Part shown: positions 1 through 7,551 of the stretch, piece after piece
Layout: every line of letters starts with the position of its first letter
Numbering within the stretch: the stretch's first letter is position 1
Assembly (NCBI GenBank): GCA_944391115.1
Contig: CALXSJ010000007.1
Coordinates: forward strand, 93,169-157,168
Source of the DNA: an uncultured Victivallales bacterium
Lineage (GTDB): Bacteria; Verrucomicrobiota; Lentisphaeria; Victivallales; UBA1829
Direction of reading: 5' to 3'
DNA: 64,000 nt
Notes under the pieces: model-generated
Databases searched by the model: none
Told to the model about the DNA's origin: nothing
The model's input: only the letters and a program-made list of their open reading frames with translations
Translations under genes and position numbers: made by a program

Positions 1-320
1 CCGCCCGGAAGTTCAATGTCCAGCATTCTGATCCGGTCGTAGCCCGCCTCGCAGACCCGTGCGGACGGACTCGGCTCGTCCGCGATTCCCTCGTTCATCG
101 AAAGCGGATTGCGCCGCTCCCGGAACCGGCGGAGAAAAGACGCGCAGTCGTTGTGGGCGCGCCGGAGTCCGATTCCCTTTTCCAGCATCAGCGTCCAGGT
201 GAATACCGAAAACACGAACAGGAGGACAACAATCCCCTGCCCCATGCCGTCGGAATTCCGGAACGCATAGTAGAGACTTGATTGCGCAATCGTCAACATC
301 CCAGGATCCATCATGGTCAT
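1..320 (-). CDS. MotA/TolQ/ExbB proton-channel family protein (3' part beyond window)
   Basis: Reading leftwards from an ATG at 320, a frame stays open to the window edge (106 residues seen). The protein starts MTMMDPGMLTIAQSSLYYAF and has one clear membrane helix at about residues 29-46, then a basic cytoplasmic stretch rich in Arg. This layout matches the N-terminus of ExbB/TolQ proton channels, which use the proton gradient to energise outer-membrane import or envelope constriction with an ExbD/TolR partner. The start at 320 is preferred over the ATGs at 314 and 311 because GCGAGG lies five bases upstream. The catalytic second and third helices lie outside the window, so the family call rests on the first helix and is moderate. 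Confidence 0.6.
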   Translation of the reverse strand, partial: MTMMDPGMLTIAQSSLYYAFRNSDGMGQGIVVLLFVFSVFTWTLMLEKGIGLRRAHNDCASFLRRFRERRNPLSMNEGIADEPSPSARVCEAGYDRIRMLDIELPG

Positions 321-468
321 ACAGCCTCGCAGAAATACTTTGTATTCAGTGGAACAGCCCTGCCGGGTAATGTATATCCGCAATTCCGGAAAAACTACCC
401 GGCAACGGAAAAAAACACCGGATTTTTTTCAGGATTCCGATGAAACACACGGGATTTCCGAATTGACG

Positions 469-490
469 GACCGTCAAAAAAATGACGGTC
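469..490 (-). terminator. Inverted repeat at the end of sanA, possible terminator
   Basis: GACCGTCA and TGACGGTC form an 8-bp stem with a six-base T loop (minus strand), overlapping the sanA stop codon. A second palindrome, TTGACGG/CCGTCAA at 463-477, shares one arm, so two alternative hairpins are possible. There is no clean T run after the stem, so termination is only a guess. The rest of 321-488 has short AT-rich tracts and no gene. Confidence 0.3.
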
Positions 491-1214
491 AGGAAACATC
501 CGCCTCGTCCGGAATGACAATCTCCTCGCCGAGAAAACGGGGACTGCGGTGAAGAATCTTCACATCCAGCCATGCCAGCGTCCGGGCAAGAACTTCGCGC
601 AGTTCCATTTTCAGACGGTAGGAGGGCCATACGGCGCCGGGATCCGCCGCCGCGAATCCCACGGCGTCCATGCGGTGTCCCGCGGCGATGAACAGCGCCC
701 GTCTGCAGTGGAATTCCTGGGAAATGATGGTCAGACTGGTGATACGGAAAACTTTTTTCGCCCGGACGACGGAATCCAGCGTGCGGAACCCGGCATAGTC
801 GGGATAGATGTCGCCGGGACGGACCCCCTTCTCAATCAGCGCGCTGCGCATTGCCGTGGCCTCGTCATATTCCCTGCGCCCGTTGTCTCCGGAAACGATG
901 AGCTTGCGGATTTTTCCCTTTTTGTAAAGGGCGGCCGCCGCATCAATCCGTGCGGTGAAATACCGGTTCGGGAAATTGCCGGTCCGGGGGTTGGTTCCGA
1001 GCAGCAGCCCCACGTGCCGTTCCGGTATTTCCTCCGCGGAATGGTAGACCCGTCTGCCGTGCAAAAGCACCGTCAGATTGGCGATCAGCAGGAGCGCTCC
1101 CGCAAGGACGGCGCAGAGTGCGCATGCAGCCAGGAGGCGCCGGAGGTGTTTTGAATGCGGAAAACTCCGGTCCCGGAACAGATCGGAAAATGCGATGTGC
1201 CTGAAATCCGCCAT
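489..1214 (-). CDS. sanA: SanA/YdcF-like DUF218 membrane protein
   Basis: The 241-residue protein has one N-terminal membrane helix at about residues 25-50 and then a DUF218 domain. SanA hallmarks are visible: LLLGT, the VSGDN motif, DYAGFRTLDSVVR, FHCRRALFIA, and a C-terminal PRFLGEE segment. In Escherichia coli SanA is an inner-membrane protein needed for envelope barrier function (vancomycin exclusion at high temperature); its chemistry is not known. The gene starts 21 bases after the ugd stop, so the two probably form an operon, which fits a role in envelope polysaccharide or precursor handling. Family confidence is high; the exact role is inferred. Confidence 0.85.
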   Translation of the reverse strand: MADFRHIAFSDLFRDRSFPHSKHLRRLLAACALCAVLAGALLLIANLTVLLHGRRVYHSAEEIPERHVGLLLGTNPRTGNFPNRYFTARIDAAAALYKKGKIRKLIVSGDNGRREYDEATAMRSALIEKGVRPGDIYPDYAGFRTLDSVVRAKKVFRITSLTIISQEFHCRRALFIAAGHRMDAVGFAAADPGAVWPSYRLKMELREVLARTLAWLDVKILHRSPRFLGEEIVIPDEADVS

Positions 1215-1235
1215 GAATCCGCTGCTCCGGAATGT

Positions 1236-2615
1236 TCAGAAATGCGTCAGCGCCGGTTTGCCGAGCGGAAAGACGTTGAATCCGATCGAATAAAGGCGTT
1301 TGTGATCGAGAATGTTCCGTCCGTCGAAAATGAATGCGGGTTTTTCCATCAGGGTGAAGATTTTCCCGTAGTCATAGGCTGTGAACTCCTTCCAGTCCGT
1401 AATCAGGGCAATGGCATGAGCTCCCCTGACAGCTTCATAGGGATCTTCGAAATATTCAATTTTTCCTTCCGTTCCGGCGAGGTCGGCGCGGGCGTTCTCC
1501 ATCGCCTTCGGATCGTAAATTGCAAGCGATGCGTGTTCACCGATCAGCAGATTCGAAATATGAATCGCCGGCGATTCCCGGGTGTCTCCCGTGTCGGCCT
1601 TGAACGCGAAACCGAAGAGCGCGATCCGTTTGTTGGAAACCGTGTTGAACATGTTCTTGACGATGCGCTCGGCGAAACGCCGCTCCTGATATTCGTTCAT
1701 CCGGACAACCTGTTCCCAGTAGGCGGCGACTTCCGGCAGATTGTAGCATTCGCACAGATAGACCAGATTCAGAATGTCTTTCTTGAAGCAGGAACCGCCG
1801 AATCCGACGCCCGCACGCAGGAATTTGCCGCCGATCCGTGAGTCCATCCCGATGGCGTGCGAGACTTCCTGAATGTCGGCTTCGGTTTTTTCGCAGAGCG
1901 CCGAGATGCTGTTGATGGAGGAGATCCTCTGGGCGAGCATGGCGTTGGAGACGAGCTTTGACATTTCGCTGCTCCAGACATTGGTGGTGAGAATTTTCTC
2001 CCGCGGCACCCAGTGCGCATAGATTTCAACAAGACGTTCCATGGAATCGTGTCCGTCCGGCGTGGTCATGGAGCCGATCAGAACGCGGTCCGGATGTTCC
2101 AGGTCGGCGACGGCGGTTCCCTCCGCCAGGAATTCCGGGTTGGAGAGCACGGAAAAGTTCAATCCCTTCGTGTTGGACTGCAGAATTCGGTGGATGGCTT
2201 CCGCCGCACGCACGGGGAGCGTGCTTTTTTCCACGACGATCTTGTCTTCCGTCGCACATTCCATGATGAGACGCGCGGATTTCTCCCAGAACTGGAGGTC
2301 GGCGGCTTTTCCCGCTCCGGAGCCGAAGGTTTTTGTCGGGGTGTTGACGCTGACGAAGATGATTTTCGATTCCCGGATTCCTTTTTCCACGTCGGTTGTG
2401 AAAAACAGATTGCGTCCGCGGGACTGTGCGACAAGCTGTTCCAGACCGGGTTCATAAATCGGAAGACGGTCTGAATTCCAGCGTGCGATGCGGTCCGCGT
2501 TGATGTCCGCAACGGTGACTTTGTATTCCGGGCATTTCGCCGCGATCATCGCCATGGTCGGTCCGCCGACGTATCCGGCGCCGATGCAGAGAATGGTTTT
2601 GTCCTGATCCATCAT
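1236..2615 (-). CDS. ugd: UDP-glucose 6-dehydrogenase, eukaryote-like type
   Basis: The 459-residue protein oxidises UDP-glucose to UDP-glucuronate with two NAD+, supplying uronic acids for surface polysaccharide. It has the N-terminal Rossmann motif GAGYVGGPT (residues 12-20), the [10 protein letters not shown] segment, and the catalytic cysteine in [10 protein letters not shown] (C276), followed by the C-terminal UDP-binding Rossmann domain with [16 protein letters not shown]. The N-terminus ([11 protein letters not shown] with [23 protein letters not shown]) resembles the animal and plant enzymes more than the short TuaD/Ugd bacterial type. The start is MMDQDK; either of the two adjacent ATGs is possible. 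sanA follows 21 bases downstream. Confidence 0.93.
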   Translation of the reverse strand: MMDQDKTILCIGAGYVGGPTMAMIAAKCPEYKVTVADINADRIARWNSDRLPIYEPGLEQLVAQSRGRNLFFTTDVEKGIRESKIIFVSVNTPTKTFGSGAGKAADLQFWEKSARLIMECATEDKIVVEKSTLPVRAAEAIHRILQSNTKGLNFSVLSNPEFLAEGTAVADLEHPDRVLIGSMTTPDGHDSMERLVEIYAHWVPREKILTTNVWSSEMSKLVSNAMLAQRISSINSISALCEKTEADIQEVSHAIGMDSRIGGKFLRAGVGFGGSCFKKDILNLVYLCECYNLPEVAAYWEQVVRMNEYQERRFAERIVKNMFNTVSNKRIALFGFAFKADTGDTRESPAIHISNLLIGEHASLAIYDPKAMENARADLAGTEGKIEYFEDPYEAVRGAHAIALITDWKEFTAYDYGKIFTLMEKPAFIFDGRNILDHKRLYSIGFNVFPLGKPALTHF

Positions 2616-2682
2616 GTTTCACTGTCTCCCGTAAAATCGTTTCCCGGATAATCTAGCCTGCCGGGGACTGATATGCCAGCGG

Positions 2683-2723
2683 AAAAAGACGGCAGACAGG
2701 AAAAAATTTCCTTTTCTGCCGTT
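2683..2723 (-). terminator. Rho-independent terminator of the aminotransferase gene
   Basis: On the minus strand ACGGCAGA (2723-2716) pairs with TCTGCCGT (2697-2690), with an inner AGGAAA/TTTCCT-type extension, and is followed by CTTTTTCC. It begins 13 bases after the aminotransferase stop codon and separates that gene from ugd. Confidence 0.7.
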
Positions 2724-2736
2724 TGTGCCGGACGGT

Positions 2737-3930
2737 CTACTGCCGCACCGCTTCCGCTGCCCGCCGGATGCCCGGACCCGCGGCACGAATCACTTTCTCA
2801 TCCACGCAGAACGCCATCCGGAAGTAGCCAGGACCGCCGAATGCACTTCCCGGCACGGCGAGCACGCGTTCCTTTACCAGCGCATTGATGAAGACTTTGT
2901 CATCCGGAACGGGCGACTGCGGAAAGAAGTAAAACGCTCCCTTCGGCATGGTGAACCGGATTCCGGCTTCCGTGAGAACTTCGGCCATTGCGGCACGGCG
3001 CGCGCGGTAGATGTTCAGGTCGACCTGTGCGCCGGCGCATTCCAGCAGAATCTGCTGGGCCACCGCGGGTGCGTTTACAAAACCGAGAATGCGGTTGCAG
3101 AGAATCAGGCCGTTCATCAGTTCCTCAATTCCCTCCATCGCCGGATTCGCGGCGAGATACCCGATTCGTTCGCCTGCAAGGGACAGACTCTTGGAAAACG
3201 AGCCGATCACGACGCTGTGCGGGAAATATTCAAACACGGAAGGAATGTCCGCATTGTCGAAGTTCAGGAACCGGTAGGGTTCGTCCGCGACGATGTAGAT
3301 CGCGCGGCCGTACCGCGATTCGGCTTCGCTTACGATCTTTGCCAGCGCCTGGAGCTGACTCCTTGTGTAAATCTGTCCGGTCGGGTTGTGCGGGGAGTTG
3401 AGAATGATCGCGCGCGTTTTCTCATTGACCGCCCGGCTGACCGCGTCAATGTCAAGTTCAAAAGTGAAGTCGACGGATTTCACGGGAACGAGGCGTCCGC
3501 CGAAATTGCCGGCGTAAAAACCGTACTCCACAAAATACGGACTTGGCGTGATGACTTCGTCCCCCGCGGAAAGAACCGTGCGGAAAAACACGTTGATTCC
3601 GCCGGCCGCGCCGCAGGTCACGACCACGCTGGAGGCGGGAACCTTCACACCCTGTTCGGCGGTGAGCAGTTCCCCGAGTTTCTCCCGGAGCGCCGGATAT
3701 CCGGCATTCGGCATGTAGCCGATGGAGAAGGGGTCCTTCGAACGGACGGCGATTTTTTCAAGGGCGGTTCCGACTTCCGGGGGAGGGGGAAGATCCGGAT
3801 TGCCGAGGCTGAAATCATAAACATTGTCGCTGCCATATTTCTTCCGGAGTTCGATTCCCGCCTCGAACATTTTCCGGATTCCGGAGGAATTCGCCAGAAA
3901 ATTCCTGATTTCATTTGTAACTGTCTGCAT
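2737..3930 (-). CDS. Class I/II PLP-dependent aminotransferase
   Basis: This 397-residue fold-type I aminotransferase belongs to the aspartate/aromatic aminotransferase superfamily. It carries the SLGNPDLPPP N-terminal motif, NSPHNPTG (residues 178-185), the PLP-contacting Asp in VADEPYR (D216), and the Schiff-base lysine in SFSKSLSLAGERIGY (K247). The frame is open upstream to 4032, but the ATG at 3930 is chosen: a GGGAG site lies just before it, homology begins there, and the predicted promoter lies inside the longer frame. It transfers an amino group between an amino acid and a 2-oxo acid; the substrate cannot be read from the sequence. It is monocistronic, between its own promoter and terminator. 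Confidence 0.88.
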   Translation of the reverse strand: MQTVTNEIRNFLANSSGIRKMFEAGIELRKKYGSDNVYDFSLGNPDLPPPPEVGTALEKIAVRSKDPFSIGYMPNAGYPALREKLGELLTAEQGVKVPASSVVVTCGAAGGINVFFRTVLSAGDEVITPSPYFVEYGFYAGNFGGRLVPVKSVDFTFELDIDAVSRAVNEKTRAIILNSPHNPTGQIYTRSQLQALAKIVSEAESRYGRAIYIVADEPYRFLNFDNADIPSVFEYFPHSVVIGSFSKSLSLAGERIGYLAANPAMEGIEELMNGLILCNRILGFVNAPAVAQQILLECAGAQVDLNIYRARRAAMAEVLTEAGIRFTMPKGAFYFFPQSPVPDDKVFINALVKERVLAVPGSAFGGPGYFRMAFCVDEKVIRAAGPGIRRAAEAVRQ

Positions 3931-4022
3931 AAGCGTTTCTCCCTGAAGAAGTTCTGTATTTATCAGCCGCGCGGGGACGTGAAAAGGGAAAAATCCTCCA
4001 TGGGCGACGGCGGCCATGGGGT

Positions 4023-4051
4023 ATTTTAGCATTTCAAAAGTGTTTTTACAA
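4023..4051 (-). promoter_or_regulatory. Sigma-70-like promoter of the aminotransferase gene
   Basis: Minus-strand TTGTAA, 17-base spacer, TAAAAT, giving a leader of about 90 bases before the ATG at 3930. The rest of 3931-4168, between the divergent aminotransferase and GH2 genes, shows no other convincing element. Confidence 0.5.
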
Positions 4052-4168
4052 CCCCGTTCCCGGAGAAGAATGGCTCAAAAGTCCGGTTTTTCAGCCAAAA
4101 ATCCGATTGCGCGCCATGCTGCGGAATGATATGGTAGCAGCGGATGAACAACAAGAAAGGGCTTCCCG

Positions 4169-5869
4169 ATGATAAAAACCTATCCTCTTTATCCTTCCCG
4201 CAGCATTCTGAATCTGGATGGTGTCTGGGATTTCTGCTTCGTTGGAGAAACCGGACTTGAACAGCTGGATCCCTCGGATTTCCGTTTCAGCGATGTCATG
4301 TGCGTGCCGGGTGCATTCGACTGTTCGCCGGACTATTACGGCAAACGCGGCGTGGCGCTCTACCGGACGGAATTCTCACTGGAAAACGAGACGCCGAATG
4401 CGCTCTTGAAGCTCGGCGGTCTCGGCCTGCGCGCCCGTCTGTGGATCGACGGCCGGGAGATCGGATTCGTGAAACTCCCCTACTCCGGCGTCGAACTGGA
4501 AACGGGAAGACTTTCCGCGGGAAAACATACGCTTTCCGCCGCCGTTGACAACCGCTTCGATCCGGAAAAGATGAAGCTGTTTCTGCCCTACTACGACTTT
4601 TACGCGTTCGGCGGATTCTACCGGAGCGTTTCGCTGCATCTTCTGCCGGAGGCCTTCCGGATCGACCGCGTTCAGGTGCGCACGCTCGACTGCCGGACGG
4701 GAAAGGTCAATCTGCGTTTTCTCTTCAAAGGGGACGTTCCCGACACTCTTACCGCACGGATCCGCTTCGATACGCAGTCCGCGTTCGAAACGGTCTCTCT
4801 GACGGTCCGGAACGGCGCCGCCTCTCTGGATGCGGCGGTGCCGGATTTCCGGCTCTGGTCCACGGAGACGCCCAATCTCCACAGCCTTGAAGTGAAGGCT
4901 GCGGGAGATCATATTGTCGAATCGTTCGGCATCCGGGAGATCCGTGCGGAGAAGAATCAGATTCTGCTGAATGGTGTGCCGGTCCGGCTGAAAGGGTTCA
5001 ACCGGCATGAGTCGCATCCGGAATTCGGCCCTGCGACTCCGGAACAGGTCATGATCGAGGATCTGCAGAATCTGCGCAGGTTGAACTGCAACTTCATCCG
5101 CGGCTGCCATTATCCGCAGGATCAGCGTTTTCTCGACCTCTGCGACCGGATGGGATTCCTGGTCTGGGAGGAGAGCCTCGGCTGGGGCAATACCGCGGAA
5201 CAGATGGCGGATGCGGAATTCCAGGATCTCCAGGAACAGCAGACCCGTCTGATGGTGCGGAACAGCATCAACCATCCGAGCGTCATCATCTGGGCGTTTC
5301 TGAACGAGTTCCAGTCCTTCACGGAGGAAGGGCGGGCGATTTGCACGAGATTGTCCGATGCGATCCGGGAGGAGGATGCGAGCCGTCTTGTCACCTTCGC
5401 ATGCTGCCATGTGAGAAACGACATCTGCACGGATCTCATGGACATCATTGCCTACAACACCTATCCCGGCTGGATTTCCGATGACGCTGCGGAGGAACCT
5501 CCGTCGTATATCCGGGAAAACCGTGATACGATCATCGCCCGTTTCCGGACTTACAATCCTCCGGACAAGCCGATTCTGGTCAGCGAAATGGGATGCTGCG
5601 GTCTGTATGGACAGCATGACCGCGGCGGCGCGCAATGGTCCGAGGAATTTCAGGCGGAGTATCTGGAGGAGGTCATCCGCCGGGTCTTTGAATCGCCGGA
5701 ACTCTGCGGTCTTTCGATCTGGCAGTTCAATGATGCGAAAAGTTACTGCCGGACGGGCGCCAACATCCGCTGCAAGCCGCTGGCTCAGAATCTGGCCGGT
5801 GTGTTCGATCAGTACAGACGTCCGAAACTTGCCGCGGAAACAGTCCGGAAACTGTTTGCGGAAATCTGA
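4169..5869 (+). CDS. Glycoside hydrolase family 2 protein
   Basis: The 566-residue protein has the three-domain core of GH2: an N-terminal sugar-binding jelly roll (about 1-160), an immunoglobulin-like domain (about 162-255) and a TIM barrel. FNRHESHPEFG (277-287) is a family signature, the acid/base Glu lies in FLNEF (E380) and the nucleophile in VSEMG (E473). The overall size and the GVFDQYRRPK end resemble beta-glucuronidases, but the glucuronate-recognising NxKG motif reads NLAG (541-544), so beta-glucuronidase activity is doubtful; a galactosidase or other GH2 specificity is as likely. No signal peptide is seen, so it is probably cytoplasmic. An AAGAAAGG site precedes the ATG. Confidence 0.88.
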   Translation: MIKTYPLYPSRSILNLDGVWDFCFVGETGLEQLDPSDFRFSDVMCVPGAFDCSPDYYGKRGVALYRTEFSLENETPNALLKLGGLGLRARLWIDGREIGFVKLPYSGVELETGRLSAGKHTLSAAVDNRFDPEKMKLFLPYYDFYAFGGFYRSVSLHLLPEAFRIDRVQVRTLDCRTGKVNLRFLFKGDVPDTLTARIRFDTQSAFETVSLTVRNGAASLDAAVPDFRLWSTETPNLHSLEVKAAGDHIVESFGIREIRAEKNQILLNGVPVRLKGFNRHESHPEFGPATPEQVMIEDLQNLRRLNCNFIRGCHYPQDQRFLDLCDRMGFLVWEESLGWGNTAEQMADAEFQDLQEQQTRLMVRNSINHPSVIIWAFLNEFQSFTEEGRAICTRLSDAIREEDASRLVTFACCHVRNDICTDLMDIIAYNTYPGWISDDAAEEPPSYIRENRDTIIARFRTYNPPDKPILVSEMGCCGLYGQHDRGGAQWSEEFQAEYLEEVIRRVFESPELCGLSIWQFNDAKSYCRTGANIRCKPLAQNLAGVFDQYRRPKLAAETVRKLFAEI

Positions 5870-5900
5870 CCTCCTGCGGAAGCGCTGATTGTCCCGGGGG

Positions 5901-6022
5901 AATTTATTCAAAAAATCAGGTTAACGGTGCGATGCTCTGCATCGCTGAAAATTGCTTCGTGCAGGACTTTCAGTCCTGCCGCGGTCCAGCTGCGCAAGCT
6001 GGCCGCCGGAGGCGAAAACCCC
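5901..6022 (+). repeat. Hairpin-rich dispersed repeat, copy 1
   Basis: This copy contains three consecutive hairpins: A at 5929-5945 (GCGATGC/GCATCGC), B at 5961-5979 (GCAGGACT/AGTCCTGC) and C at 5986-6002 (CCAGCT/AGCTGG). It opens with a run like AATTTATTCAAAAAATCAGG and ends with GGCCGCCGGAGGCGAAAACCCC. A near-identical copy follows at 6050 and a partial copy lies 36 kb away at 42611. It sits between the ends of two convergent genes. Confidence 0.85.
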
Positions 6023-6049
6023 TGATACCGCGCCTGCCTGCATCGTGGT

Positions 6050-6196
6050 AATTTATAAAAATCAGGTTAACGGTGCGATGCTCCGCATCGCCAAAAACAG
6101 CTTCGTGCAGGACTGTCAGGTCCTGCCGTGGTCCAGTTGCGCAAGCTGGCCGCCGGAGGCGAAAACCCCGATGATCCCCCATGTGCTCCGCACCGG
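6050..6196 (+). repeat. Hairpin-rich dispersed repeat, copy 2
   Basis: This copy repeats the order of copy 1: hairpin A 6075-6091, B 6107-6126, C 6133-6149 with one G-T pair, and adds hairpin D at 6183-6193 (GTGC/GCAC) followed by CGGGG, which also occurs in the distant third copy. Differences from copy 1 fall mostly in loops or keep pairing. Copies 1 and 2 fill the 333-base gap between the GH2 gene and the reductase gene; no other element is seen there. Confidence 0.85.
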
Positions 6197-6202
6197 GGCG
6201 GA

Positions 6203-7294
6203 TCATTTCCGTTCCCGGGGACAGGAGAACCCGCGGCCCGTCACAATCGGCCGGAAACAGGCGTTGCATGAGACGCATGCCGCGCGTGTTCCGTCGCCTG
6301 CAAGCCAGCGGCTGAGAAGTCCCGGTTCGCGGATCAGCGGACGCGAAAGCGAGATCATGTCGCACGTTCCGGATTCGATCAGGGAAAGCGCTTTGGCCGG
6401 ATGTCGTATGCCGCCGACCAGAATCACAGGGATCCGAAGAACGGCTTTCAGTTGCCGCGCTGCGTCTTCGTAATAGACCTTGTCCCCGTCCGCGGTGTCC
6501 TGCACCCGGACCGGAGACAGCGCGGTCCCGGCTGGGGGAATTCCCCCGGAAAGCTCGACGCCGTTCAGTCCGCGCCTTTCCAGTTCCCGGCAGACTTCCC
6601 TGCACTCTTCCTGCGTGAATCCATCCGGGACAAAGTCTTCCGAGTTGATCTTGATCAGGACGGGATAATCTTCTCCGACCGCCGCCCGGACCGCGTCATA
6701 CACTTCATAGACCATGCGTGCCCGGCCGGAGAGCGTTCCCCCGTAATCATCCGTGCGGCGGTTGTAATACGGAGAAAGAAACTGGCTCAGAAGATAGCCG
6801 TGCGCGGCATGAATCTGGACGGCGTCGAACCCGGCGCGTCTTGCGCGGCAAGCGGCTGCGGCGAACGCGGCTTTCAGGTTGCGGATTCCGTCAGGAGTCA
6901 GCGCGCGGCATTCCTTTTTCCCGGGCGCCTGCGCAAATGCGGAAGGTCCCGCCGCGCCCGGAGCTGCGGTATTGCCTCCCGCATGGGCGAGCTGGAGTGC
7001 GATTTTCGCCCCGCGCGAATGAATGCGTGCAATGGTTTCCCGCCAGCGTGGAATCGCGTCATCCGCTGCGGCGGAGGCCTGAAGAGCCGAGGCGCGTCCC
7101 TCCGGAGACACAAAGGCGTGTCCGGAAACGATCAGTCCGACTTCATGTTCGGCAAGCAGGGCAAGAACATCGGAAAGTTTTTCCGTGTAAAACCCGTTTT
7201 CATCCGCCAGTCCCTCGTGAGTTGCGGAACGGACGAAACGGTTGCGGATGGAAAGCCCGCCGATACGGACCGGAGTAAACAGTTTATTTTCCAT
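6203..7294 (-). CDS. Old-yellow-enzyme family NADH:flavin oxidoreductase
   Basis: The 363-residue FMN-dependent TIM-barrel protein starts MENKLFTPVRIGGLSIRNRF, has ALQLAHAGG and the IHAAHGYLLSQFLSPYYNRR signature with the usual RTDDYGG, and ends near the phosphate site with ILVGGIRHP. It reduces activated double bonds or similar substrates with NAD(P)H. The C-terminus carries CVSCNACF and a last Cys (GFSC), a C-x2-C-x2-C-x11-C pattern close to but not the same as the 4Fe-4S ligand set of dienoyl-CoA reductase type enzymes. The C-terminal flavin/NAD domains of that larger class are absent. The substrate is unknown. Confidence 0.85.
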   Translation of the reverse strand: MENKLFTPVRIGGLSIRNRFVRSATHEGLADENGFYTEKLSDVLALLAEHEVGLIVSGHAFVSPEGRASALQASAAADDAIPRWRETIARIHSRGAKIALQLAHAGGNTAAPGAAGPSAFAQAPGKKECRALTPDGIRNLKAAFAAAACRARRAGFDAVQIHAAHGYLLSQFLSPYYNRRTDDYGGTLSGRARMVYEVYDAVRAAVGEDYPVLIKINSEDFVPDGFTQEECREVCRELERRGLNGVELSGGIPPAGTALSPVRVQDTADGDKVYYEDAARQLKAVLRIPVILVGGIRHPAKALSLIESGTCDMISLSRPLIREPGLLSRWLAGDGTRAACVSCNACFRPIVTGRGFSCPRERK

Positions 7295-7459
7295 GGCTGA
7301 CGCTCCTCTCTGTTGAATCCCGGAGATACTCTACACCGTTTTCCGGCAGGTGTCAAGATCTTCCGGTCTGCGCTCTCTTTCCGGCGGTTTTCTGCCCCCT
7401 TCGTCTCCGGATCAAATGCCGGGCGCCGGCGGAGGGAAAATGCCCGGGAGTCATAAAGC

Positions 7460-7481
7460 GCGCAAAAATCCGCTTTTGCGC
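7460..7481 (+). promoter_or_regulatory. Inverted repeat abutting the thrS promoter
   Basis: GCGCAAAA and TTTTGCGC form a perfect 8-bp inverted repeat with a six-base spacer, ending directly before the -35 box of the predicted thrS promoter. The position suits an operator, but no regulator is known. The remainder of 7295-7459 holds no recognised element. Confidence 0.35.
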
Positions 7482-7509
7482 TTGATACTTCGCGAACGTG
7501 ATGTACATT
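7482..7509 (+). promoter_or_regulatory. Sigma-70-like promoter of the thrS cluster
   Basis: TTGATA, 16-base spacer, TACATT, about 43 bases before the thrS ATG. It probably drives thrS-infC-rpmI-rplT and, in part, pheST. Confidence 0.5.
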
Positions 7510-7551
7510 AATTGCCGAATTTCATCATTATTAACGAAGGAATAGGGTAAA

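Noticed and set aside
7295..7551. T-box or other tRNA-sensing leader before thrS
   Set aside because: The predicted leader is only about 40 bases and no T-box sequence was seen; only an inverted repeat before the promoter is present.
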